From Epiperipatus broadwayi (Eukaryota > Onychophora > Udeonychophora > Euonychophora > Peripatidae): a DNA stretch of 64,000 bases. The stretch spans positions 930,001 through 994,000 of the forward strand of contig JAQFVV010012395.1 of the NCBI GenBank assembly GCA_028023455.1. Reading direction: 5' to 3'. Under the pieces are notes generated by a model, which saw only the letters and a program-made list of their open reading frames with translations, was not told the origin of the DNA and made no database searches. The position numbers and the translations under genes were made by a program. Shown piece after piece: positions 22,960 to 35,399 of this stretch (its first letter is position 1; each line of letters starts with the position of its first letter).

Positions 22960-25740
22960 TCACTTTTACATCAATGCTCTCTGCTTGCTACACTCTCTAG
23001 TTATTATTTCTACATTTAATCTGTCTTACCATTCAGCCCACATCCACTCACTCTAGAACATAATCTTTTAGTCTGATTGGTAATTTGTATCCTCATGAGA
23101 TTCTGAGAACAGGAGGTCTCTCACTTTCCTGGTCTGTTTGATTGTGTGCAGAGCTAATGGAGTCTGTTCTTCCTTGTATTATACTTAATGTCTCTGGTTC
23201 AACAAGATTCTTTTCCTGTGGAATTCAGGGTAGCATTTCCCTTTCCTCCTTTATTAAAAATTCCCACTGGCAAGAAGTTTCAATAAGTCTTGTTATCATC
23301 TAATGGTGTAACTGCTGCCCTTCTTCTTAAGTGGTTTATGTGTCTCCATACAGAAGGACCATTTTCCAATCCTATGTTATAAATAACTCTAGACACCAGA
23401 TTTATAACAATTCTGGTTGTCTACTTCTTTATGATGTCTTGTACCCAAACTAGATCATCCCTTCTAAACTTTGGGAAATGTTTATGAGTGTCTGGTAGAC
23501 CTCTGCATCCTTTTCAGCCCTCTCCTCTAGTGGCATAATTTTTGACATATGTGTATGGCAAGTACTGCTGAATAGTAGGTCAGCAGATGATTTCTCATTA
23601 TTTGATTGAGGTAGAAAATATTGGAAAAACACGATCTCCATTAACGCTTCATCCACTTTTGAGTAGCTTGTTTTCTTCAAGCCCCCTTTTTAAACTTTGG
23701 ACTGCCCTTTCAGCCAATCCATGTAAAGCAGGATGACATGCAGATGTCAGAATGTGTTGAATCACCTTTCAGACAATTTAGATGGGAAACCTGTCCCATT
23801 ATCCAATACCAGCATACCCGAATATCCATGTGAGGCAAAATTACTTGCAGAGTCTTTATGGTACAATTGGCATCAACTGATTTGACTAAATGATATTCAG
23901 TCCAATTGGTGTAAGTGTCCACAACTGTTAAAACCAAGTGTCCATTTATAGGATCCGTATCGTCAATGTGAACCCATACCCAGAGTTTACTAGGCTCAGA
24001 CAAAGAACTAAATGTTTTATTTGGCAAGTCAGCTGCACCATGACAATTATGACATTACTTCACCAGCCTCTCAATATCTTGGTCAATGTGTGGCCACCAC
24101 ACATATGATCAAGATAGGGTCTTCATCCTCACTAAGCCAGGATGTCCAGCATGGAGTAATCTTAATACCTGTGATTGTCCCTCCATAGATCTGAACACTT
24201 AATCTGCTTTAGTGATGCAATCATTACAGATTGACAAATACTGACAAGCATTCCTGATAGCTGTATGTAGAATTTTTGGGTGGCAGTTAGGCCATCTTTT
24301 TTTTAATCCACATTTTCAGCTGATGACAGCCAGGGTCTCTAAGTGTCCATTCCATTATCTTGGCACTATTCAAGATATCATTAAATTTAACCACTTTTAG
24401 TAGATTCACCACAAATTCATGTGACCTATCAGCTGTTAATAGTAGGAGTGATAAAGCATCAGAATGTGGTATTTGTTTTCCTGGTTTATACATTAAGTTG
24501 TAGTCAGAGGTTGCAAGAAGGTTTATCCATCATAACATCCTTTGGCTGCTCTAGTCAGGAATTTTTTTGTTTTTTCCCAATATGCCCAATAATGGATTAT
24601 GGTTCATACATATGGTGAACTTCCAGCCATAGATATATTGGTGAAATTTTTTTTCAAGAATGTTTATCCATTGTACAATCCTTTGGCTGCTATAGTCAGG
24701 AATTTTTTTTGTTTTTTCCCAATATGCCCAATAATGGATGATGATCCGTACATATGCTGAACTTCCAGACATAGATATACTGGTGAAACTTTTTTACTGT
24801 GAACATAATAGTGAGGGCTTTTTTGTTCCATTTCAGCTGATGACAAAGTGAGGGAGGCATATGCTATCAGATATTCATGACACTTATTTGGTGAGAGATT
24901 ACAGTGCCAATGCCATTCTCAGAAACATCTGAAGAGACTATAATTTACTGATCACTCTGATAGTGCACTAGTAGGTTTTCTAAAAATCATAGATCTTTTG
25001 CTGTCTGGAATGTGATCTGTTGTTTGGCCTGCCACTTCCAGCATTGTGCCTTGCAAAATAGTGTATACAAGGGTTTTAAATTGTGTGATTTTCGCATCAA
25101 GAAAGCATAGAAACAAAGTAGTCCCAAGAAAGCCTGTAAGTCCTTTGCATTTTTTGGTGCAGGGGTATTTTTTACAGCTATGTCCTTTTCTGGATTTGGG
25201 CATTTGCCATTTTAGTTAATGATATGTCCCAAAAACTTTAATTTCTCTCATAAACCAAATATTTTTGATGACATTAATTTTAATTCACACTCGTTCCAGT
25301 CTAGCACATATGGCAAGTACACGTTCTTCAAATCTGTCTCTGATGGAGCATAGATCAACAAGTTATCCAGATAGTATATTACACCCTTCACATTATGCAT
25401 CAATTGATCAATCTTGGATTGAAAAATATTGGGGCTGTTGTAATTTCAAATGGCAATTTGTTGCATTGGAAAAGTCCACCATGTGTACTCAAGGTCAGTA
25501 TTTTGGCTGTCTTATCAGTGACTGGGATCTGGTGGAAAAACAGCAGCTTTCTGAAGTGATTCCAATATTTCTGCAACATTTTGGAACAGGGTATTGGTTT
25601 ACTGTAATCCTATTTGTAAGCTTCCATCTTGCTACTACCACAATTGGAGTGGCCCAATCCGAATCTTCTATGGGTGATAACACACATTTGTCTATATACC
25701 CACCAATAAAACACAACTTCTATTGATAATTGAACTATAG
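22960..25740 (-). pseudogene. Decayed Gypsy-type LTR-retrotransposon pol (reverse transcriptase, RNase H, integrase)
   Basis: Going 5' to 3' on the minus strand, broken frames give the following. A reverse-transcriptase N-terminal segment (SDWATPIVVVARW, ITVNQYPVPK) lies at 25716-25495. RNase H pieces (KKFHQYIYGWKFTI, NHNPLLGILGKNKKIPDYSS) lie at about 24846-24551. An integrase core start (WVHIDDTDPINGHLVLTVVD) lies at about 24000-23710. A target-site segment (EKSSADLLFSS) lies at about 23600. The C-terminal block (DDLVWVQD, then GPSVWRHINHLRRR) lies at about 23460-23310. This order is that of Ty3/Gypsy pol, probably a Mag or K02A2.6-like clade. Stops and frameshifts are frequent, and I found no gag or LTRs, so it is an inactive fragment within the SLCO intron. 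Confidence 0.8.
24545..24790 (-). repeat. Tandem duplication inside the Gypsy RNase H region
   Basis: A block of about 120 bp containing ttttcccaatatgcccaata, then atggat, then gaacttccag and catagatatac, occurs twice in a row (about 24545-24665 and 24665-24790) with small differences. Confidence 0.7.
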
Positions 25741-26690
25741 GTCAACCATCGTTAATCAGTTTTTGTTACAAATTTGTATTAGCGACATTATCATCAGAGT
25801 TAGGCAGAAGATAATTACTGATCAAAGATCTTTACTAGAGTATTTCATAATTTCCTGTTTTTAACCAAGAGATGAAGTCTAGTTTCCAATTGAGACATTC
25901 ATTTTCCATGTTAATGCATGCTACTGGCAATATGGGCCATGGGAAAACTGTCATCCATGACCAACTCTGTGTATTTGCTAAGTTAATTGTATATCAGGGG
26001 GTGAAATACATATGGTCACACGTATATTTCTACATATAATAGAAATTAAAATAGCTTCATTAATAATGCGGCAAGGAAATAATCATGAAGTATTTTGCTT
26101 TTATAAAATATTTGCAGCAAGTGAGCTAAAGGAACGTGAATCCAAATTCAATCTACTATTTTCAGTATTTTATCAAGTCATTAATTATTTTATTACTATT
26201 ATTAATATCATTTTATACACATGCACAATGTAAGTAAAACCTCATGAGCATGTATATTTCAAAACATAAACTTGAACAAATCATTTTATTACGTTTTTAA
26301 ATACCTTTGATATTATTTTCCTCACTTTACACATGTTAAGTAAGGGTAAGTATTTATCTGCCTATCTATTGGTTCTTCCAACTATCGATTCCATGCAACT
26401 ATCCATCCATCTATCAATCTATTCATACCAGAAAACGCCTATCTATCTAATCTACTTATCTGCATATCTACTCACCAACCTATCAAAAAAATATGAACTA
26501 ACATCTTGACATGATTGACGAGTACTTGATTGAATATATCTTTAATCAAAATTAAATGCTTTATTATTTGGTAGAATTTTATTGCAGCAGCTTACAGTCT
26601 ATTATTCTAATGAAATATGCAAACATGTAAAGAATAAAATGCAGTGCTGAACTAGTAAATTCAGCAGAGGGCTTTAAATCCAGAATGGGG
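25741..26690. other. Intronic DNA beyond the Gypsy remnant
   Basis: About 25741-25985 may be further decayed retrotransposon sequence but is unreadable. A run of atc-rich imperfect repeats (ctatctatc, ccatccatctatc) lies around 26355-26490. Confidence 0.45.
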
Positions 26691-28262
26691 CTAGGTATTT
26701 TTTTCTAGTAGCCAAAGAATTCTGGGCAAAACTAATGATTTTTTTAATAGAGGTTTCTTAATTAGAAAGTAAATAATATTGTAAAATGAATTCTATTGTG
26801 GATCTTTACTCTGCCTTATTATTCAAAATTATAATTACAAAAGCAATAAAGGATGAAGGCTTTAGTTAAAAAATAAAAAAAAGAGAAACGATATAAATAA
26901 TATCTTATATAAAAAAATCCCTAAATGTCCATAATGCTGTCATATGATATTCAAGTTAAACATTTCATTATTAGAGAATATATTTTTCAAGCAAAAAAAA
27001 AATTGTTCCTCCATTAATAAACCGTAATCAGGCTAGCTATTTTTTTCTAGTAGCCAAAGAATTCTGGGTAAACCTAATGATTTTTTTTTTAATAGAGAGA
27101 AAGTAAATAATATTGTAAAATGAATTCCATTGTGGATCTATAACTCTGCATTATTATTCAAAATTATAATTACGAAAGCAATAAAGGATGACAGCTTTAG
27201 TTAAAAAATAAAAAAAAGAGAAACGATATAAATCAGTGGTCTTCAACCTTTTCACACCTGCGGACCAGTAAAAGTAAGGATAAGATTTCACGAACCAGCA
27301 GAAGTTTACAGATATATTTTTAGTGGGGGGGGGGGGGTTTGAGAAATATGTCAACACTGAGACAAAAGATAGACACCAAAGTTATTTTTTGTTTGTTTTT
27401 ATTTTTAAAAAAAGGTAACAGAAATTGGGGTTTTAAAAATAAAAGTTTTATTATTTTAACGGTATACAAATAAAGCCTAAAAAAAATATTGCCTTATAGG
27501 CCAAAAAAAAAGTGGGCGTATTTTTAAACAAAAAAAAAAGAAAACAAAACTTTAAAAAGTCAAAAGTTTTGATCTTACTATATTTTGGGGTGGTGGGGGT
27601 GTATTGAGAAATACTTTGCAAAAGTTAGAAACAGAACTTATTTTTTGGTTTTTATTTTTAAAAAAAGTAATAAAAATTGATTTCCAAAATAAAAAGTTAA
27701 AGCCCCCCCCCCCAAAAAAATAGCCTTATAGCCAAAAAAAACCCACTAAAAATGAAATATTAAAAGAGAGAGTAGAAAAAATTTAAGAGATCAAAAAAAG
27801 TCACATTACATTTTGTTTTAACAACGCTGACAAGCAGCCATGATTGGCTATCAAAAGACAACTGGAGTTTGTGTAATAAAAAACCTTCTACCTCCCCCCC
27901 CCATAAACATCTGTGATAAATAGAAAAACAAATTAATTTATGTATAATTGATTAGATTTTGTGGTATTTTTGTTCTGTTTCTTTTTTTTTAATAAATGTG
28001 ATGAAAAAATAAATAAAAATTGTTCATATTAATTAAAAGTTTAAAATCTTATTATTTTGTTATTATAGCTTTCTTGCAGTCTAGCTGCGGACTGACAGAC
28101 AACTTCTGCAGCCCGGTGGTTGAAGACCACTGATATAAATAATATACATAAAATCCCTAAATTTCCATAATGCTGTCATGTGATATTAAAGTTAAACATT
28201 TCATTATTAGACTGTATATTTTTCAAGCAAAAAAATGTTCCGCCATTAATAAACCGTAATCA
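26691..28262. repeat. Tandem duplication of about 330 bp, second copy split by a hAT element
   Basis: Copy 1 (about 26691-27030) and copy 2 (about 27033-27233 plus 28141-28262) share gctag-tatttttttctagta, gccaaagaattctggg, then aaagagaaacgatataaat and the following gaatt-rich and ccgtaatca blocks. Copy 1 keeps the uninterrupted site where the hAT element entered copy 2. Confidence 0.85.
27234..28132. mobile_element. 899-bp non-autonomous hAT element, CAGTGGTCTTCAACC termini
   Basis: It begins cagtggtcttcaacctttt and ends ggtggttgaagaccactg. A perfect 8-bp duplication atataaat flanks it (27226-27233 and 28133-28140). The inside has two diverged direct copies of an approximately 300-bp unit with G/C homopolymers and no transposase frame. 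The empty site is present in the neighbouring duplicate at about 26895. Confidence 0.92.
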
Positions 28263-28880
28263 TTTTTTTTTTTACAAAGCATTTTATGCAAAGGAAGTAT
28301 TTTTTTTAAGCAACTAATTATGGTATTGGAATAAAACTTTTTCAAGGAAAAATTGCTTGGAAAAAAATTTGCTTTTGACTACAGTACAGAACTGAATAGA
28401 TATAGTATTTAAATCGTGAATGAAATGTGATTACAGTACTTAAATTCACGTTTGAAATGTTATCTAGAGGGGGGGATGCTATAGTACCATATTTACATTT
28501 AGTTTTGTGTAGTTTGATATTGCGTAGTTCATGGCTCCACAATAATATCATGCATGATTGAAATTTGTTAAAGCTATCAATTAATTATGATAGGCCAGTT
28601 ACATGTGCTGGTATATTATATAATAGTTTAATTAGAATTAGAAATTTAATCAATAATAAGTAAACATATATTAAAAATATGTGTAATTTATCTTTACATT
28701 GCTATTTCTTTATAAATAAATTGTTCTAATATTTTAAAAAATCATAATGCAAATTGCTTAAATAATGCAATGTGATATTAAACAACATACAGTTAAAGAC
28801 TATACAATCTGCATCAGATATATACAAATCTTATGAAACATATATATTTGATATATTTATGATATAATCTTTTATCTCAC
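28263..28880. other. Intronic DNA next to the WIGAWW exon
   Basis: AT-rich, with no coding sequence beyond the neighbouring exon and no recognised repeat. Confidence 0.55.
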
Positions 28881-29002
28881 CTGGTAATTCTGGAGGAAAG
28901 GCAATAATGGGGATACCAATAATAATTGCCATGAATCCAGAAAGTAAAAATGGAATCCACCAGGCACCAATCCATGATGAACTATACTCATTCAATCCCA
29001 AA
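28881..29002 (-). CDS. SLCO/OATP4-like transporter, exon with WIGAWW signature and TM6
   Basis: This is an internal exon of a plasma-membrane organic anion transporter of the SLCO/OATP family (major facilitator fold, 12 membrane segments). Its 40 complete codons read GLNEYSSSWIGAWW followed by a hydrophobic segment (PFLLSGFMAIIIGIPIIAF) and PPELPG. W-I-G-A-W-W is the family signature just before TM6, and the PxxLPG ending resembles SLCO4A1. The acceptor is ttttag at 29003 and the donor is CCAG/gtgaga after 28881. It starts with one base and ends with one base of split codons (122 bp), and the last G joins GT of the next exon to give Gly. The upstream exon must end with two codon bases; I could not find it. 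The assignment to the OATP4 type rests on recalled family resemblance. Confidence 0.9.
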
Positions 29003-29931
29003 CTAAAATTAATAAAAAGAATTTTTACAAATTTATACACTTTTAAAAAAATCAATGCTATAATATAAAATATCTTTACATAACAACAATAATATATATA
29101 AAAATAATCATTCACAAGAAAGCTCTTAAAAAGTAAATTACAAATATGAGATGCTTAAAAATAAATAATGCTCGATGAGGCCTTAATAAGCTCAGCTCAA
29201 AAATATTCAGATTATTAGGTATGCTAACAAGAAATCTACCACTAATGAAAATTCTTTGGAGCTTTACTGAAGCCAAACATCATTAAATTAAAATCCCTAT
29301 GTAATAAAAACACTTTCAACCTAATACCATTTTTATTCATAATATGCATGTAGAAATAAATCATATAAACAAAACAAAAATATTGGCATGCACTTTTGAT
29401 TTAGTAAATACTTTTACTACTATAGCAATATAACTTCACTTTCCACTATGGCATACTCTTATCTCTATCTTCATATAAATCAATAACACAAAATTAATAT
29501 GGTCAACAGACTTTAAATGGCAATGACAAATATACACAAACAATTTCTAGTTTTCAGTCAATTAAAAATTACATGGCAAGATTGCACTTTAATGTTAATG
29601 AATCTATAATTTAGATTTTCTTCTTGTTCCTAGATGGCAGTTGTAATCAGGAGATAAAAATAGTTATAAAATGCAACTGCTATATTCAGAGGAAATTTTT
29701 TACATTGTATTGATAAAAACAAAAGATAAGTTTTTTTGTGTAAAGATAATTTTATTGCTTCAAAGTTATTTTCATTTTTTAAAAGATATTTATAATAATA
29801 CATATAAAATATTTAAAACACTTTTATTATTTTTTTTAGTTTTAAATATGTTTCTAAATAATAATTATGCTAAAAAAATAATTTAATTTTACTATGAATT
29901 TTATTTCAACGGAAGGCTATATACCAATAAA
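29003..29931. other. Intron or upstream flank of the SLCO-like gene
   Basis: The minus-strand exon preceding 29002 should end with two bases of a split codon and encode TM5 with a GPAxGY-like motif. I found no such exon between 29003 and 64000, so this and the following DNA is either a very long intron or the gene's upstream exons are too divergent for me to see. Confidence 0.45.
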
Positions 29932-30190
29932 GAAACAACACCCTGTCATATACTAGTGAGTGTAAATTATTTATAGAAGAGCATCAAAAATTCTTATCTC
30001 ATCCATATTATGTGATGAAGATCGAATATCAAGTCACTATGGAGAGAATCAACCTAAATTTTATTTACAAAAAAAAAAATTATAGTGTAATAAACCTTCC
30101 TTCCATTCAATGTTGCTTCTTATGGAATGGACTCTCCCGATTGAAAACACGCTGAAACTTCCGAGTGGGAAAATAATAAAAGTAGAATTT
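29932..30190 (+). repeat. Family G repeat, copy 1
   Basis: It shares with 32541-32785, in order: acaccctgt (aaccctgt in copy 2), aaaattcttatct, caagtcactatggaga, aatttatttaca, and a terminal cttccgagtg / cttctaagtg segment. The same orientation is used and copies are moderately diverged. Confidence 0.6.
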
Positions 30191-32540
30191 TACAAACGTA
30201 TATATATAACATGATAATTTTGTTCAAATATTACTGATTAGAGTCTATAAATTTAAACATTAGTGTCTTTCATGGATATAGTCCATTCTGATAACTCCTC
30301 CATCATTCTCCAGTAACACTTGGACAAGGTTATTTCCATTTCGGACATCACTCTTTTGGGCTCCACTCAGACACTTCAGATTAGGTGTTATTCTAGGCAT
30401 TATTTATACAAGTGAGGTACAACATCACACTTTATGGCAATTAAGACAGCACCCCGGTCCTATGACACATTTATCTAACCAGTATGCAGTTTTTTTTTTT
30501 AAAAAAAATTAAATTTCCTTCAGCTTATAAATGATATTGAAAAAATTTATGCAAAGGAAAGTTTTACTTCATCATATATCAGTATGTGCTTTCTATATAA
30601 CATTCCTTTTTTTCTTGTTCGATTGTGCACTTTTCTGTCTGATTATTGCTATAAAATTTACTTTAATTCTTTTACTATGCTCCTAAAGTTCATTAATTTT
30701 TACCTTTTTATATGTCTATGACAATTTGCTTCAATTTTCAGCACTTTAAAATCTTATACAGAATAGATAATATATTCACATTGTCCATTTTATGCTTAGT
30801 TTTAATGTTTGATATTAAGCTATTTGCTGCTTAGGGTTGTTATATCACTTGATGACATATGAAAGAGAATGGAAATGAATTGGGTTTGTTTTTATACGGG
30901 GGCTTAACATCCATTGTTCAGCAAACTCATATTTTCAACTTCCTTTTCTATCACTGTAAGTGCCTATTGTTGCGCAAATTAATGGTTGTTGTATTCTATT
31001 TTCATTTTCCAACACATGGTTGCTTAGATATTGACTTGACCTCAGATCATCATCACATCTACCAAGTTATCATCCTATATCGTGATGTTTAAACATTAAC
31101 AAACAAGTCATTATTGGTATAGATGTATATATATATGAAAGGTTTCAAAGTTCATTAACAAACAAGTCATTATTGGTATAGATACAAGGAGCATTTTGGT
31201 TTCGTACTTATTAAAACAAACTTCAAGTGTGTGTGTATTTATATGCTTGCATATAGAAAAATGATATCAAGTACAGAACCTATTTTCAGTTTCTTTTTCT
31301 TTTTTTATGGGTTTAGTTTAATACTGTGGACATTACAGGGGTGGGTTTGAACCAGATTGTAAGCTACTTTTACAGGGTATATGCTGTTTTTTAAATGCGT
31401 ATTTTTTGTTTAGCTTATGTTTTATCCACCCACCTCATCTATTTAAACTTGTTTTTATTAATTAGTTATTTATTTGTGGTCTCTGTTTATCATTTCATAC
31501 CCATCACTTGACTTGTATTTAATGTCTCATAAGATGTATTACTTTTATGGTTGGATGTGTCAATCCATCAGGGTTGTATATGTGGAAAGTTTGAGAGAAA
31601 AATAAATCCCCCCCCCCAAAAAAAATTTTTTTTTTAATATCAGTTTAATGGGTAGATCTCTCTAGAAACTACTGTTTTGTGCCCCTAAAGTCTGCATGCC
31701 AGAATGCAATGGTCTGGGTGTTCCACCAGAAGAGGGGAAATGCATCCTACTATGGTCAGACATAGGGTCTTCAGATAGGATGCTGTGAATGACATGATGA
31801 AGTAGCTCTATGTTTAGACATTAAATTTAGACACAATTTAGCTAGTTCATCAATACTTCCATCCTTCTTTTTGATTCCATTATGCCTCAGTATTCAGAAG
31901 AAGGTTATGTTCAGCTCTCTTCAGGGGTGAATTTACCTTATATAGCAACTACTGCATCTTTACATATGTTCCCAGTGACTTAAAATACATCCAACCCTAT
32001 TGCTGTGTTACATATAATAATATGTATGTGAGCACATGTATATAGTCAAATAAATTGATGGGTGGGTGTATGGATGATTTGATAAACTGGAGATGAATTT
32101 TAATATAACTCAAACTGATGTTTAATTGATAACAGATAAAATTCAAACTTTTTTAACGATTAAAAAAAAAGTAATATGTATATACATGTGTTAAGTATGT
32201 ATCTCTACCATATTAACAATTAAATGTCTTTATTATTCCAACCCTTTACATGGTAGATATACTCACCAAGACACAAAATATTTACAAAGTAGGTGAATTT
32301 AACACACAAAAAAATCATTGATTCAATGTTACAACGATCGTGAAACTGATAACTAATTTATCATAATATGCAGAGATATATATATATATATAAAAGAGTC
32401 ATCATCGAATTCTGATTGCTATTTCATCTTTTCTGGGACCCCCTATCTATGTATATTTGATAGAAAAGAAACATTCATATAAGAAAATTAGTCATTCACA
32501 ATGAATAAACTAAATATGAGTATCAGTTAAATAAACAATT
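30191..32540. other. Flanking/intronic DNA, unassigned repeat-like patches
   Basis: Patches at about 30270-30480 and 31650-31950 are less AT-rich than their surroundings and may be old repeats, but I cannot name them. A short direct duplication (attaacaaacaagtcattat, then tggtatagat) is at 31096-31124 and 31154-31182. Confidence 0.4.
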
Positions 32541-32785
32541 AACACAAACCCTGTTCTGTAATAGTGTGTGCACTTAATGTGAAATAAATTCAGAAAATTC
32601 TTATCTTATCCCATAATGGTGGTGTCCAAATGTCAAGTCACTATGGAGAATTAACCTAAAATTTATTTACATAAAAAAATCTTATCTGACTTAATACATT
32701 CACCCTGTATTATATTATTTTTCAACATAAAGGACTATTCCAAATGTAAGTGCATTAAAACTTCTAAGTGTGGGAATGAAATAAG
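32541..32785 (+). repeat. Family G repeat, copy 2
   Basis: Partner of 29932-30190. Its right end abuts a family B element, so the two were inserted side by side. Confidence 0.6.
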
Positions 32786-33081
32786 CATCACATGATCACC
32801 ATTTCTTATACTTGCACATAACTGTTATTAACACAGGAAAAATAGTGTTACTCAGTGCCAACCAGAGTAATCAATGGATGCCAGAAGGCTTGTGCATAAA
32901 ATCCCCATATAGTGCCTACTCATCCAATATCCCCAGACTAGTTTCTGGCTTGTGGGGATTTTATGCACAAGCCTTCTGGCATCCATTGATTACTCTGGTG
33001 GCACTGAGTTGCACTACTGTATGGAGAGTTTTGCCTGTTTTAATAATAGTCAAATGGTAATCATGTGATGTTTAGTGGTTT
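32785..33081. mobile_element. Family B palindromic retroposon, truncated centre
   Basis: The left arm starts catcacatgatcaccatttct and runs through aatggatgccagaaggcttg to catccaatatccccagacta and ggcttgtgg. The right arm returns as ggattttatgcacaagcctt, gcatccattgattactctgg, ctgtatggagagttttgcct and ends aatcatgtgatgtttag. The two arms are near reverse complements, so the element is a long hairpin. Its centre, where a hammerhead-like core lies in other copies, is deleted. Confidence 0.75.
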
Positions 33082-33239
33082 AACACCAATCCTGCCTAAA
33101 AGGATGGTTGTTAAAGAACCAAAGACACCAAAATGTATGGGTACTGAACTGAGTTCAGACCATATGACTATAATCTATTGAGCCTGGATTAAAAATATTG
33201 TTTTCATTCTCATAGTTTTGTAGTTAACTAGAGATGATA

Positions 33240-33515
33240 AAAGGTGGCTGCTGGAGGGTTGCAGTAGATCCTAAGATCTAGGTGCAGTGCTTTCAGATCC
33301 AAAACTCCTCACTGACAAAGGCCACAAACCAGAAACTAGTCTGGAGATATTGGATGAGTAGGCATTAGATGAGGATTTTATGCACAAGCCTTCTGGCATT
33401 TTGATTACTCTGGTTGTCACTGAGTGGCACTATTGTATGGAGAGTTTTGCCAGTTTTAATAAGTTACGTGCTAGCATAAGAAATGGTCATCATGTGATGT
33501 TTAGTAGCTTATAAG
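33240..33515 (+). mobile_element. Family B retroposon, single arm
   Basis: This is one arm: a central segment (gctggagggttgcagtagat), a hammerhead-like motif (33307-33346), atattggatgagtaggcatt, attttatgcacaagccttct, tatggagagttttgcc and the terminal catcatgtgatgtttagtag. Confidence 0.65.
33307..33346 (+). ncRNA. Hammerhead-ribozyme-like motif, family B, decayed
   Basis: CCTCA (33307-33311), core CTGACAA (canonical CTGANGA with one change), GGC/ACC-type stem II, GAAACTAGTC and then TGGAG. The cleavage triplet GTC is intact; the core and stem I each have a mismatch. Confidence 0.4.
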
Positions 33516-34700
33516 AGAAGTGTATTTCTCCTTTAGTCTACTAGGATGTTATTTATTTATTAAACGATATGATGATTAATATTCAAAATTTAGTAAAGAA
33601 AGAACTCTTAGATTGTTATATATTATATCATGATTATTCAAATTAATTTTATTATAGCAAAAGTCAATAGTGTGGCATTAAGAAACTAATTATATAGTTC
33701 ATTGTACTATAAGAAAAGTACATTGGCTTTTACTCTAGAAGAGTATGTTTTATTATATCTTCTTGAAATATCTTAAGGAACAAATATTAATCAACAATCC
33801 ATTTATTGCCAATCAACAATCCGTTTATTGCCACGATCTATCTAAGAAATTCATTATAAGATTTTATATCACAAGCAAATTCTTATACTACTTGGGGAAT
33901 GCATTTTAATATAGGGAAAGTTGCTTGATTTGAAAAGTAGTGCATAAGAATGAGTGAGGTTTCTCCTCTTCTTAATTTATTTGTCTACATTATAATAATA
34001 TGCTTTTATTATTAGTTTAAATGTCCTTGTATTTTAATGCATGTCTCTGTAATAAATTTTACTATAACTAATAACCCACTGGACTTAGCTGAAGGATTTC
34101 ACCATCATGAAGATGGTGAAGACATTGCTATTAAGAGTCTCGGACATTCTTATATCTTAGCTTAGAATTTGATTGTCTTTTATAAGTTAGAAATGGCCGC
34201 ATCAACTCATTTTTATTGGTTAGAATATATACATAATAAAAATAATAAATATAATGGTGATTTAACAAACAGTCTTACAATTCACAGAAGTACTTTTGGT
34301 ATGCTGTATAATTTAAAAAATATAATGGAAGTAAACCTCATCACATGAAATCCCAGAATTCTCAAATTTTATTGTTACCAGCTTGTCAATTAATTATATA
34401 CAACTTATTCAGAAAATTGCCTCCTTAATTTTTTTATTATTATGATTTCTCTTTTCCTGAAGAATCTTAACATTTTTAAAATCAAATTAAATTTACATTT
34501 ACAGGTCTTTTCACGATGCAAGAAAACTGAAGCAGTACTATTGCATTCCAATTCAACTATATATGTTACCATGCATGAACGAAAAATTTGATAAATAACA
34601 TTACTTTTTTGTTTCACAGGAATGACACTTTTAGAATTATTCATCAATTTATTAACATTATTTGGGATGCAAAATGAAACATTAAATAAATTCTTATATA
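33516..34700. other. AT-rich DNA, nothing recognised
   Basis: A small direct repeat (atcaacaatcc-tttattgcc) occurs at about 33790-33832. The 80-codon minus-strand frame at 34405-34647 has no recognisable motif. Confidence 0.5.
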
Positions 34701-35399
34701 CACCTGGGTCTCGTTTTATATGGATTATTTTAATGCGATTTTGAAGTTATGTGATTCATGTTTCTTCTTAATATCTTTCATATTTCACTATATTTATTAG
34801 ACATCAAAAAATTTAAATTATTAATAACTTATTTTGACTTTAAATATTTTTTTTTTCAAAAATATAACGTTATATTAGCAGCTAATGTGAATATGGCCTG
34901 AAGCTGTATTTAGAACTTAGCTTCTATGTAAATAACCTATTTATACTAATGAGTAAATAAGAATAATAGATTTATACATACAGGTTTCTCTGGGCATAAT
35001 TACTGAGAGATTCTTGACTTCGTTTAAGGAGAAGCCACAATACATCACATCACATCTGATTTCTTATGAGTTTACAAATGAACTCTCGCGGTAATGATTA
35101 AAATATGTATGAAAAATATAAAATTAAATACTGCGGTAATAAAAAAAGTAAAAAAAAGTTTGTCTTGCATTAATTTTTTTCAAATATTTGAAATTTTTTA
35201 CTAGTCATACTTTATTTGCTTATTTTTTTAATGCAAATTTTAAAGTAATTTTTCCTTGTTGCTTTGCTTTTATGCGAATTCTGAAAATTACAGCTCATAT
35301 CCCCCATTTTTCAAGGTAAATTAAGTCTATTTTTGTGCGATTTTTTTTAATGCGGGTTTTCTGTGGAACCTATCTACTGCATAAAATGAGACCCAGGTG
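34701..35399. mobile_element. DNA transposon-like element with 19-bp terminal inverted repeats
   Basis: The left end cacctgggtctcgttttat and right end ataaaatgagacccaggtg are inverted repeats with one mismatch over 19 bases, 699 bp apart. There is no transposase frame, so it is non-autonomous. I could not settle the target duplication because both flanks are (ta)n. A family D fragment (ttgacttcgtttaaggagaa, about 35008-35075) lies inside in reverse orientation. Superfamily unknown. Confidence 0.65.

Noticed and set aside
25265-25726. 153-codon plus-strand frame
   Set aside because: Antisense shadow of the Gypsy reverse-transcriptase region.
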